DNA of 64,000 nucleotides from Deinandra increscens subsp. villosa (lineage: Eukaryota > Streptophyta > Magnoliopsida > Asterales > Asteraceae), in NCBI GenBank assembly GCA_039602395.1, contig JBCNJP010000013.1, positions 23,883,254-23,947,253 on the forward strand. Reading direction: 5' to 3'. Within the stretch, counting starts at the first letter, position 1; every line of letters begins with the position of its first letter. A program made the translations under genes and the position numbers. Shown here in pieces: positions 34,397-44,237 of the stretch. The notes beneath the pieces were generated by a model. It was not told the DNA's origin. It saw nothing but the letters and a program-made list of their open reading frames with translations, and ran no database searches.

Positions 34397-35290
34397 CTAA
34401 AATAACTCTTCCTGCATTGCCTCGACCCAGCTGTTGTCTTCCAAGGCATCTGTTACCTTCTTGGGCATTTCTTGAGACAAAAATGCAGCATGCAAACAAA
34501 TGTTTGCATTAGCAGATCTACTCCTTGTCAACACAGGTGCTGACACTTCTCCAATAATGTTTCTCACTGGATGATCTCTGTTGATTCTTCTGTCTAGAAA
34601 CATAGGGAACTCATGTCTTCTTCCATTTGATGGTATATTGAGCTGCGGAAGTCTGTAATCAAGCTCAATATCAGCAATTTGTGAAACAGGATTTGAACTT
34701 TCAACTGTATTGTGAGAACTATCTTCTGAAATGTGGGTCAGATGCTCGAAACTGAATTCATCATTTGAATTTTCAGGTTCAGTTGATCCGGAATCATTGT
34801 TCTCAACAGTTTCTGAAATAAAGTTTTCCGGTTGAACTTGAGCCGGAGAAATTTCCGTTTGATCGTCAGCCGGAGAAATTTCCATTTGAACTTCGACCAA
34901 AACAATTTATTCTTCAATTTGAATTATTTCAGAAGGTTTCTTTCCATTGCCTGGCAAGATAGGTTTGATGCTCATTGAAGAGAAGAAGTTTTGCTTCTCA
35001 GTTCCAGCAGAGTTGCTCTTCCAATGTTCATCAGCAGACCTATATAAGTTATGTTCCTACACTAGAGATCTCATAGGCTTATCAACAATTATGTTGAAAG
35101 CAGTGGTTAGTGCATCAATATCAAATAACCACGTGGGTTGAGATTCAAAATTGTTGGTAGATTTTTCATTAAAAGATACATTTATAGTTTCCTCAACAAT
35201 TTTGGTTCTCTTGTTGTACACTCTGTATGCTTTTGACACACCTGAGTATCCAACAAAATATCCCTCATCTGCCTTTTCAGCAAATTTAGG
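34397..35290 (-). pseudogene. Copia integrase C-terminus and integrase-RT linker, broken
   Basis: Pieces at 35239-35057 (SKAYRVYNKRTKIVEETINV) and 34900-34397 (HPVRNIIGEVSAPVLTRSRS and PKKVTDALEDNSWVEAMQEEL) match the hydrophilic region between integrase and RT. In-frame stops lie near 35290 and 34905. The linker carries three repeats resembling EISPAxxQ, written with the dispersed CCGG-containing motif. Confidence 0.7.
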
Positions 35291-36001
35291 CTATAACTCA
35301 TTGGTTATTAATATTGTAACAGGACAACCAAATGGCTTAAAGAAGTAAATATTTGGCTTTCTTTTTCTCCAAAGCTCATAAGGTGTCTTGTTTTTGCCTT
35401 TGACAATTAAAATCCTGTTTTGGACATAACAGGCAGTGTTCACTGCTTCTGCCCAAAATATCACAGGGAGCTTGGAGTCTGCTAACATGGATCTAGCAGC
35501 TTCAATCAATGTCCTATTTCTTCTTTCAGCAACACCGTTTTGCTGTGGAGTTCTAGGAGCACTGAATTGTCTCACAATTCCCTTCTCCTCACAAAATGTA
35601 TTCAAAACATGATTTTTGAACTCTGTGCCATTGTCACATCTGATTGTTTTGACTTTAAGATTGGATTGATTTTCTAAATTTATCACAAGTGTTTTCAACA
35701 ATTCAGCTGTTTCATCTTTTGTTTTAAGAAAGAAACCCCAAGTGTATCTAAAAAAATCATCAATTATTACAAAGCAGTATGACCTTTTCCCTAAACTCAT
35801 TACTCTAGTTGGACCAAAAAGATCCATGTGCAATAGCTCTAGAGGTTTTGAAATAGAAGATTCAACTTTTGGCTTAAAGGAGGTTATGTGTTGCTTGCCC
35901 TTGAGACATGGCACACAGTTTTCAGAACATGCAAAATGCTTGTTAGGAAGACCCTTAACCAAGCCAAGCTTCACAATTCTATTCCTGTTTTTGTAGTTCA
36001 C
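35291..36001 (-). pseudogene. Copia integrase core (DDE)
   Basis: The visible core has LHMDLFGPTRV and VIIDDFFRYTW (first Asp), IRCDNGTEFKNH (second Asp), QQNGVAERRNRTLIEAARSM (Glu), then KTPYELWRKRKPN. Upstream, the zinc-binding Cys pair CVPCLKGK remains. The core itself is open and keeps the three catalytic acidic residues, but stops on both sides (near 36010 and 35290) cut it from the polyprotein. Confidence 0.85.
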
Positions 36002-36138
36002 ATGACCTTACCTTCTATGACACAGATCAGATTCGTCAACTGAGGCTTTGGATACAAAGCAAGCAGTGCCACATGAGGGTGCAGCAACTGACATATCCAA
36101 AATGTATAATCCATCTCTCCTGGGTGCCTTAAGCATTA

Positions 36139-36462
36139 TTAGTTCACAGGAATTTTGACACCAGGTTTTAGGACTATGGCCTCTTTCTCATTAATCATTA
36201 AATTCAAATTCTTGTCACACATTTGTGAGACACTAAGCAAGTTGAAATTCAATGTATCAACAAAATTGACTCTGTCAAATTTTACCAGTCCATTTGTCAC
36301 ATCACCTTGTGCTGTGATATGGCCTTTTGTGCTTCCAAAGGCAACTGGTCCTCCATTGATTCTTTTTGTATTTTCTAGAATTTGCTTATTTCCTGTCATG
36401 TGGCAAGTGCATCCACTGTCAACTACCCATAGGCTATTTTGGCCTTTATTTTGCACCTGCAC
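36139..36462 (-). pseudogene. Copia aspartic protease domain
   Basis: LWVVDSGCTCHMTGNK contains the DSG active site. Downstream GPVAFGSTKG, FDRVNFVDTLNFNLLSVSQM and IVLKPGVKIPVN are typical of the copia protease and the following GAG_pre-integrase region. A TAA at 36138 ends the frame. A stop also lies between it and the preceding piece (36748-36476). Confidence 0.85.
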
Positions 36463-36475
36463 ATATCAGAAATGA

Positions 36476-38217
36476 TTAATTTCTATAGGGGACCCAAGCC
36501 TGAGTGGTCTTGGGTCTGCCATAAGCATCATTATACTTATACTCCTTGAGTACTAAAGTATTTAAAACTGGGGCTTCATTAAGCAGATCATCATTCTCAA
36601 AACTGAAGTTCTCATATAGAGTACTTGTTTGACTAAATCCTTCACCTTTGGTGTTTTTCCTTTCAGCAATTTTTCTTTCCATGTACTCCTTAAATTTTCT
36701 TTGCTTGTTGGTTATTTTCTTTGGTTTTTCATTTCCTTGGTTAACCAACTTAGTTCTTTCAGGAGATTTTGAAAATCTTTGAGGAAAGTGTTTGTTTTGA
36801 TTTGAACTCCCCCCCTGAGGTGGAACACAGTAACTTCCACTTGAACTAGTAGCAAAAACAATTTCAGGTTGGTTAGACTTTTTGCTTCTTGAAAAGTTTT
36901 CTCTAGAGGTGGTCTTTCCTCTAGAGGGATTTCTTCTTCCTTGAGCTTCAAAATGCTCAAACCCATCAGCAAAGTGTACATGTGGTCTCTACTTTGGAGC
37001 AGTAGCTTCAGGTTGAGTTTTGTTTTCCGGTTGAACTTGAGTTCGAGCGGAAAAATGTTCCGCTTTAACTTCAGCCGGAAAACGATTTTGCCTTAAAACA
37101 GAGAAACTTCCATTTTTATCATTACCAATTAAGACCCTGTTGGATTCAGATCCAAAATGCTTCATTGTGTGGCTTTTCACAGGTGAAATTCTTCCTGTGA
37201 GTTTCTTTTGAAAATTAGCTTTTGGTTGCAAAACAGGTTTTGGTTTCAAAAATGGTTTAACTTTACTCATTGGGTTAAACTGACATACAGCAGCTAGGTG
37301 ACCTTGTTCACCACAACACATGCATTCCACAACTTTGGTTTCAAATTTTCTGAGAGACTTAAGTTTGGTTACTTGGTTGAAATTTAGTTGACCAAGCCTT
37401 TGAGTTTGACTTCCCTGTGGTTGCTCAGGTTGCTTTCCTCCAACCTTTGAATCCTTGGGTTCATAAACAGTTGGTGGAGGAACAGCAATTGATGGTTTCA
37501 AAATGTTTGATTGGTCAGCTGAAGCAGATGTGCTTGCAACAGTGACTTCAGTTTTCTTAGACTCAACAGTGTTTTGAGAACTTGACTGTGATGAAATGTC
37601 ATCAACTGTGAGGCTAACTTTGCATTCAGATTTTAAAGCATCAATTGGTTTGACTACAGGTGAGTATTCAATTGGTGGTTCAACACAGTTATACCCAGCA
37701 CCTGCTTTACCATACATCCCTCCCATCCACAGTTTCTCAGCCTTTTTGTTTGCTGCTTGGAATTTATCACAAGTAAACAAAGCATCTTTCAGCTTGATCT
37801 CAAGAACATCAACCTCAGCCTTAGCATCTTTGGTTTCGTTTCTTGATTTCTCAAGCTTTGAGAGCAAGTCATCAAGTTGTATTTCAAGCACTGAGTTGGT
37901 TTGTTTTAACTGTTCATACTTTTTGGTTAAATTTTCAATTTTTGAAATGTATGATGATTCAGTTTTCTTGAAACATTCCTTTAACTCATTTAGGTTTGAA
38001 ACTTCATCAATCAAGTAGTGTTGTGATTTCGGTACTTTGCCACTTGTTCTATGCAAGCAGGGCTGCATAGATTTTCTAAAACTTTCTCAGGGATGGAGTT
38101 TACCTGATCTAATATGGAGTCTTGTTTGGCCATTAAAGCATGGTTTATAGGCTCAAACTCAGCAACGAAATCTTCCCATTTAACACATGAGGTTTGATTG
38201 CCAACAGCAGCAACCAC
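36476..38217 (-). pseudogene. Copia gag C-terminal half with coiled coil and zinc knuckle
   Basis: Pieces at 38217-38011, 38068-36989 and 36748-36476 encode a long coiled coil (KIENLTKKYEQLKQTNSVLE, about residues 25-110 of the second piece). A CX2CX4HX4C knuckle CMCCGEQGHLAAVC follows, then a basic tail and the WVPYRN sequence that precedes the protease. Frameshifts lie near 38030 and 36750-36985, with a stop at 36986-36988. The tail again contains the VQPEN/QPEA repeats. Confidence 0.8.
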
Positions 38218-38298
38218 ATTCTGGTGGTTTTGACTTCCGGTTGGCTTTGGTGGAGTAGGGTGAGAGCCTGAGTTGTTACCAGAATTGTTGTTGTTAGA

Positions 38299-39444
38299 TC
38301 AGTTGTTTCCTCCTTGATTTTTCACTTGGACATGACTCTGGTTCTGTCCTTCTCTTCTTGGTTGGGAGCACTCTCTTGCAAAGTGACCAAGTTGGTGATA
38401 GTTATAGCACTTTACCTTGCTTTTGTCAAGGCCTATGTGAGCACATCTTTCTCCCTTGTAGGTTCTACCAGTCCTTTTGTAAAACCTTTGAGCTCTGACA
38501 GACACCATAGCAAGTTGAGTCATTATGTCCATTTCCTCCAAATTATCAGCACCTATACACTCAAGATCTTCAGGTATGAAGCCATGGTAAGAGTCAGTTG
38601 CTATATGAGCATTGTGAGAGTTTTCAAACGTGTTTGAAAAACTTTCTTGACACCTTGGTGTCTCAGGGAAACTGACAATAGGTGACTGATATGATGATGA
38701 GTTTGAAGAGCTTTGACAGTTAAAATCAGTAGTTACTAGTGCAGATGAAAACAGTTGAGTTGACTCAGAAGATGAGTTTTGTTTAAGATCTAGTTCCATT
38801 TCATAGGCACTGAGTATGCCATGAAGTTCACTGAGTCTCATCTTTTTCAAGTTTTTGCATTCCCTGATGCTCACTGTGTAAACTATCCACACAAAAGGCA
38901 GAGAACGTAGGAACTTTCTGTTTACATCTACCTGGTCTAGTTTTACATCTACCTTTTGGAGTTCATCAAGCAAAGAAACAAATCTTAAGTACTGGTTTGT
39001 CATTGTTTCACCAGATTTGAAAGTAAAGTTTTCATACTTCTGTTTTAAGACATCTTTCTTGTTTTTTTTTACTTCACTGGTTCCTTCATACATTTCGCTT
39101 AAGGCATTCCACAGGTCAAATGTAGTTTTATATCCTTTAAACGCACTTAAAATGGAATTAGGAAGTGCAGCCTGTAGAGTCCAATATGCCTTATGGTCAA
39201 ATTCGAGAGCAGTGTAGTCAGATTCAACATATTTATCTAGTGGCTTAGGTATTTTGACTTCTGCATCATCAGCAGATGAAACCATGGGCGAGTAGGGTCC
39301 TTCAGTTAAAGATTTCCAAATACGACGGTCCAGAATCCTAACAAAACCTTCCATCCTGAGTTTCCAGGTACCAAAGTCATCAGGAGTGAACATTGGTGGT
39401 TTGTTGGAAGAACCATTTGGGCATCTTAAACTGAAATCACTCAT
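38299..39444 (-). pseudogene. Copia gag N-terminal half
   Basis: The ATG at 39444 opens MSDFSLRCPNGSSNKPPMF and is followed by FGTWKLRMEGFVRILDRRIW, then ALSEMYEGTSEVKKNKKDVL and LRFVSLLDELQKVDVKLD (UBN2-type gag). The first knuckle reads CYNYHQLGHFAREC, where the second Cys is replaced by Tyr. The frame is open for 381 codons and ends at a TGA (38299-38301) inside an Asn-rich linker. It lies 100 bp after the PBS, so it is the true start of the polyprotein. Confidence 0.85.
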
Positions 39445-39543
39445 TTTTGAAAACCTTTTGAAAGATGAAATAGCAAAGCTTGTAAAGTAAGCAAGTAAAG
39501 TATCAACTTTGAAGCACTGAAAGTCTTCAAAGTGAGAGCCAAA

Positions 39544-39555
39544 GCTCTGATACCA
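39544..39555 (-). promoter_or_regulatory. Primer binding site (tRNA-iMet) of nested copia
   Basis: The minus strand reads TGGTATCAGAGC two bases inside the 5' LTR (plus-strand LTR start at 39558). Confidence 0.92.
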
Positions 39556-39557
39556 CT

Positions 39558-41810
39558 TGTAGGATCGTTATTAGTTAGAGTTAAACTAAAACAAAGCCCT
39601 TTACTTGCAAATATAATGATGTGTTGCAGACACATCCCATTTTCAGGGTCTTTTATTGAATTATTTAAGTCAGTTTGAGTCGGTTTGCTTTAGTTTTAGT
39701 TGTTTTTAGTTAAGTTGTGTATTGGAGTCAGTTATTTATGTTTTCACAAGTTTTTCAGGTTGTTTGCTGAAAGTGAAGGACTAGGCGTATCGCCTAGTCC
39801 CTTGATGATCTGTAGGCGATACGCGCGAAAGTGATGGTCAACGAAAGTCAAAGTCGGTTCCGCCCGACTAAATTGTCGTGTTGTGAGAACCAGGCGTATC
39901 GCCTGGTGGGTATCTATTAGCAAGCGATACGCTTGCCGCCTAATAACCCGCAAAAGAAGTAAATTCCGTATAAATTCGATTTTAGGGTTTCAATTCGGGG
40001 GATCTCGACTTCCGGACGAACTCAGAGGCGATTTTGGACGATTTGAGGAGCAGAGAAGACCAAGGATTGATTAGGAAGCACCGGTGGATCAAAACTTATC
40101 ACATTCATCATCATCGTGTTACCGGTTTCATTCTTGATTCTTGTTATTCTTAAAACTCCATCATGTTTTCTGTTAAAGTTCAGATTTTTATGATTATTCT
40201 AGACATTAACATGAGGCTAGGCTAAATTGTTTGTATTGCCTAGACCCAATTGGATGATTATTTAGTGTTTGCAACTTTATTCGATTTTTGGTTGATTGAT
40301 TGATGTTATGCTTTTATTCAATTCCAATGATTGCCATAGTTGATGCATGTGTGTGTTATGAGCAGGTTGCTAATTAATTGTTGATGCTTAATTTACCCGC
40401 GAATGTCTTTCGGTTTAGGTAGATTAGCTAAAGTAGTTGACTTTAGGGTTAATTGCTAAAGTGTAGTTAGGGTTTCCTTGGCTATTGCATTGATAATTGA
40501 TTGGTAATTTACTTGTAATGTGCTGCCTATTCTGAAACTTAAAAGGTAAAGAATTGTCGGGTAGTTGGGTTGGTTAAAGTTCTAGGGTTGCATTGTCTTA
40601 AAAGGAAGTGTCCTAGGGTTTTGATTAGCTTGGTATTCCGTGCCAGTCAATGGTAGTTATTGGTAGCTCCTGCTAGGTCTAAGGTACCCGAGATTAGGTT
40701 CAGAGGTGGTTAGGTGTAGTTTAGGTAGGACGTACTCAAAAGGTGAACTCCTGTTTGAGCGTTAGAAGTGTAGCTAGGAAGGACTTAAAAGGTGAACTAG
40801 CCACCATCAGATCAATCAAAGCTGAGTGAAGTTGTAGGTGCTAAGTAGGATTCCAGGGTCTAGGTGATACTCTTCTCTCTTCTGGTTTTTCCGGGGTTGT
40901 CCTGTTTTCGGTTGTTAGTTGGTCGTTTAGTTAATTTCAGTTAAATCAAATCTCAATTCAAAAACCCAAATTACTCAGTATTTCCATTTCATAGGTCTAG
41001 GTTAAGTTTTGTCTATAGAGTGTCTCTAGGGTTCGATATTCCCGGTCTTGCCTCAGCTTAGCTACAATCCGATAGGTACACTTGCCTTAGGGTTCGGTTT
41101 AGTTTAGGTATTGTCGGTAAAATTAGGTGTGTCTAGGTCTAGGGTTAGGTCTAGGTTTTTATAGTATTTTTAGAGTCGTTCCGAACACATCATATAACCC
41201 TCTGGAATTAAAGTTATATTTCACTTTACTTAAGCAATATTTAGTTCTTGTGTATAATGTAAATGCTTGATTTGCAGAAAGATAGTAACAACAAAGTATC
41301 AAATACTCGGCACTATTTGCATTAACTCAAAGCTACACTATTACAAGTTGTTCAAGAACAGATGATGTGTAAACTAAGAGCTAACTAAGCTATATATAGT
41401 GCTGATGAGATCAATGACAGCCATTGATCTTATGCGATCTAATCTAGACCGTAAACTAAAAAGTCAAATACAAACTACCAAAAGAATAAACATCGGCAAT
41501 TGGAATATCTTGCGTGTTTGCAGCAACATACTACTTTAGGAGAGCGGCTTGAATCAGATATAGAAGCATACGACAAGCTTTTGCAGGATTGGACTTGCTG
41601 AAAAGACATCTCAGGAAAAGTCCGGTTGAACTCATTATCTGGTGGATAATTGAGTACACCCGGAATATTCGCTAGAGGACAAAACTGCTTCTTTCCGCTT
41701 GAACTGCCAGTTCCGCTTGAAGTGAGAATTCCGCTTCAACTTCAACTTCAGCCGGAACATAACAAAATTGGCATTCAGCCGGAAATCTTCCAATCGCAAT
41801 ATTCCTTACA
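39558..41810 (-). repeat. 5' LTR of nested copia, split by a solo LTR
   Basis: Bases 39558-39616 and 41198-41810 join to a 672-bp LTR, exactly the length of the 3' LTR. They are separated by the insertion at 39617-41192 plus one TSD copy. This insertion may have silenced the element promoter. Confidence 0.95.
39617..41192. mobile_element. Solo LTR (1576 bp), possibly Athila-type gypsy
   Basis: It starts TGATGTGTTG and ends GAACACATCA, a 9-bp inverted pair with TG...CA ends. It is flanked by a perfect TATAA duplication (39612-39616 and 41193-41197). No PBS, PPT or ORF is present, so it is a solo LTR. The length and ends remind me of Athila-group LTRs, which is an inference. It contains a repeated tcgcctggt/ggcgatacgc word around 39785-39935. 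Confidence 0.85.
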
Positions 41811-41837
41811 TATACCATCTACCAAATAGGGGGAGAT

Positions 41838-42427
41838 TGTTGGGAATCGAGATACCGAGCCAACAAGATTTGGATAGATGTGATTAATACTCAACGGCCA
41901 CTTAACATTTACAGTCCCGACAACACGGTGAAGACCATGACAACTCAAGTTACAAGACTCAACTAAAGAAAAGGCTCTAGTGAATATTATTTATTGTTTA
42001 AATATTATCACTAGTTGGTAGTTTACTATTATGCCCTTAGTGAGTTTGTATTATATATAGCAAGTCTTTCTCATGTGAAAGACTTGATGATGAGTGATAC
42101 TTTGAGAGAGAGTTAGTCATGGTTCTTTGAAGCTTGTCGAGGGTTCATGAACTCACCTAGTAAGTTCATGATACCCGGGAATGCGTGGGGTAGGTAAAAT
42201 GTAATCTTTCGGTTATCTTTAGTTATCTATCATTCCACCTTGTTTATCTATCTATCTTGTTCTTCATCTATCATGTTTATACTAGTTTTGCTCATCATCA
42301 TCATCATCACATCTCAAACACCATCGTGTTCATATCCGGGTGTTCATTTGTTTCTACAAAAACGAGTTACACAAAGACTCGATCCGCTTCCGCAACCAAG
42401 GTATTTGCTCACCACCTCGGTTTTTCA
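41838..42427 (+). repeat. 3' LTR of non-coding LTR element (590 bp)
   Basis: It is preceded by the polypurine tract ending AGGGGGAGAT (41828-41837) and followed by TSD AACAC. It differs from the 5' LTR by three substitutions, a 1-bp deletion in a G run and one extra CAT unit. Confidence 0.95.
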
Positions 42428-42432
42428 AACAC

Positions 42433-43333
42433 TATCTATGCCGATAAATGATCAAAATCGTGCAAGTGAGAGTTTGTTAGATGTATAAGCTCGAGTAACA
42501 ACATTTGATGATATTTCTATTGGATACGAATAAAGAGTCACACCAAGTGCAGTGAATAAGATAATGTTTAATGGTTAAACTTTAGGACAAGAAATGACAA
42601 TGAAGATAGTTAATTAACTATTATTTACAAAATAATTAATTAGGAGGAATTTATTTTGAATAAATAATGGGATATTTAATTTAAATGTTAAATTAAGTGA
42701 AATATAAATTAATTATTAATTTATATAATTATCTAAACGTTAGATATTTACAAGTTGGTTTAAACAATTATCTACCTAGTAGTAGCAAAAGTTATAAGAT
42801 TAGTTTAAATGATAATTAAATTAGTTTAATTATTATTATTATTTAATTCAAACCTAAAGTTTCTAAAAAACTATAAATATGATGTTTGGGTCTCTTATTA
42901 GTTGCACCTAACCTTAGCCCCTCCACTGTGCTGACCGAGAAGCCAAAACCACCGCCCCAGCCGGCAGATGGCCTTCAACAACGACCCTCGCCGTCCGCCC
43001 CCATGCATCGCTAGCCGGCGTCTAGCGTCGTGTTGTCATCTCTTGGAAGAACCGGACCGGGTCCAAATGGTCTCGTGTGTTCGTATCAACCAACTCTAGC
43101 GACTAGATCTATTGCTACTTGGTACTACGTGTTTAAGCTCAAACGGGTTTAGTCTTATGATAAGAGGTATAAACCCTAAACATACTATGGTTGTTTTGTG
43201 TTTTTTTTTTTTTGTTAACTGTGTGCAAATGGGCTCCTTGTAGGGGATCCAAGTTTTGACCAGTTTTGGTTCATACATACTTTTCTGCTAACCCTTTTTG
43301 TTTTAAATTAGGGAACGAAACTTAAACTTAACA
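42433..43333. other. AT-rich region with possible LTR remnant, no gene seen
   Basis: 42590-42850 is AT-rich with repeated aattaattta words. A TATA-like ctataaatatgatg near 42870 precedes a GC-rich leader-like stretch (42915-43070). This could be an old LTR or a gene promoter without its gene. The minus-strand frame 43278-43096 starts with YEPKLVKTWIPYKEP, faintly like the sequence before a copia protease. Nothing firm can be said. Confidence 0.35.
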
Positions 43334-44237
43334 TAAGAGCATCCATAACCCATTTCTCATTCTTATCCTTATAATTTATAGAGTTAAATATGATTTGCGT
43401 CCCTGTGGTTTGACGATTTTAACCATTTGAGTCCATTTTCTGAATTATTAACAAATCTCGCGTGAGGTATGCATTTTGTTACCATCTAAGTCCCCGGGAC
43501 TAATGGTGTTAAATTTTTATGTTAACTATGAGGGTGTTTTAGTCATTTTACACATAAAGGACTATTTCTGTAAATTAATAAATTTATTTTGTTAGAGGGA
43601 CCAAATGTGTAATTTATCAAACTTAATAAAATATCTCCTGCATCCCATTCTCTCACCAGTCACCACCGACCTTCCCGTCCACCGGTTTCCCCATCACTGC
43701 CGCTACACCACCACCCCATCTCCGCCGTCGCAAGCCCCATTTGATCTCATCCCATCACCGTCATTCCACCACCACCCCCATTAATACTGCTGCAAGCCCC
43801 CTCCGATCTCATCCCATCGCCGCTGTTTTGGAATGTATATATCCAACAGCTTTGATCGGATAATTGTCTCCTTCTCTGGCTCCGTGTTGCTACAGAGTGG
43901 ATGGATATTACAAGGGGGTAAATAAGCCTAAAACGACGTCATCTGTTACTTCTGTTGCAAATCAGAATCTCAATCTCAGTTCATAGCTTCGTTCATTTAG
44001 ACGCTGCAATTGAATGTGTCTCTCCATTCACCATTATACCCGAAGGGTCAACAAATCTTCATCTTACTCAAGTATTTTGACTCATTGCACACTCTCTTTG
44101 TGCTCGGTTAACCTCAACAAATCTATTGCAAGCAACAATTACGAGTTCTAGTCGATTTTAGATCAAGATCCGATTTCAGCTCATCAAGTTCTTCATTCTC
44201 GTGCCGTGTTCAAATTCGGTTCTTTAAATTGTCACCA

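Larger units (their letters stand above)
27581..41810 (-). mobile_element. Sirevirus-like Ty1/copia element with extra 3' ORF, nested
   Basis: The LTRs are 27581-28252 and 39558-41810; the latter carries a later insertion and is also 672 bp after removing it. TSDs TATAC (27576-27580 and 41811-41815) are perfect. The minus-strand order is 5' LTR, PBS, gag, protease, integrase, RT-RNase H, an extra ORF of about 3.9 kb, PPT and 3' LTR. The order and the gag/RT sequences place it with the Sirevirus (Maximus/SIRE) group. About 12 substitutions separate the LTRs (1.8%). Several stops and frameshifts break gag and pol, but the RT-RNase H frame is open. It is not autonomous as it stands. Confidence 0.92.
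24856..42427 (+). mobile_element. Non-coding LTR retroelement (host of nested insertion)
   Basis: The two LTRs are 24856-25443 and 41838-42427, with PBS at 25446 and a polypurine tract AATAGGGGGAGAT just before the 3' LTR. The 5-bp target duplication AACAC (24851-24855 and 42428-42432) is perfect. Without the nested element at 27581-41810 its length would be about 3.3 kb. The internal part has no gag or pol, so it must have been mobilised in trans (LARD-type). LTR identity by eye is very high: three substitutions and two small indels in 588 bp. Confidence 0.92.
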
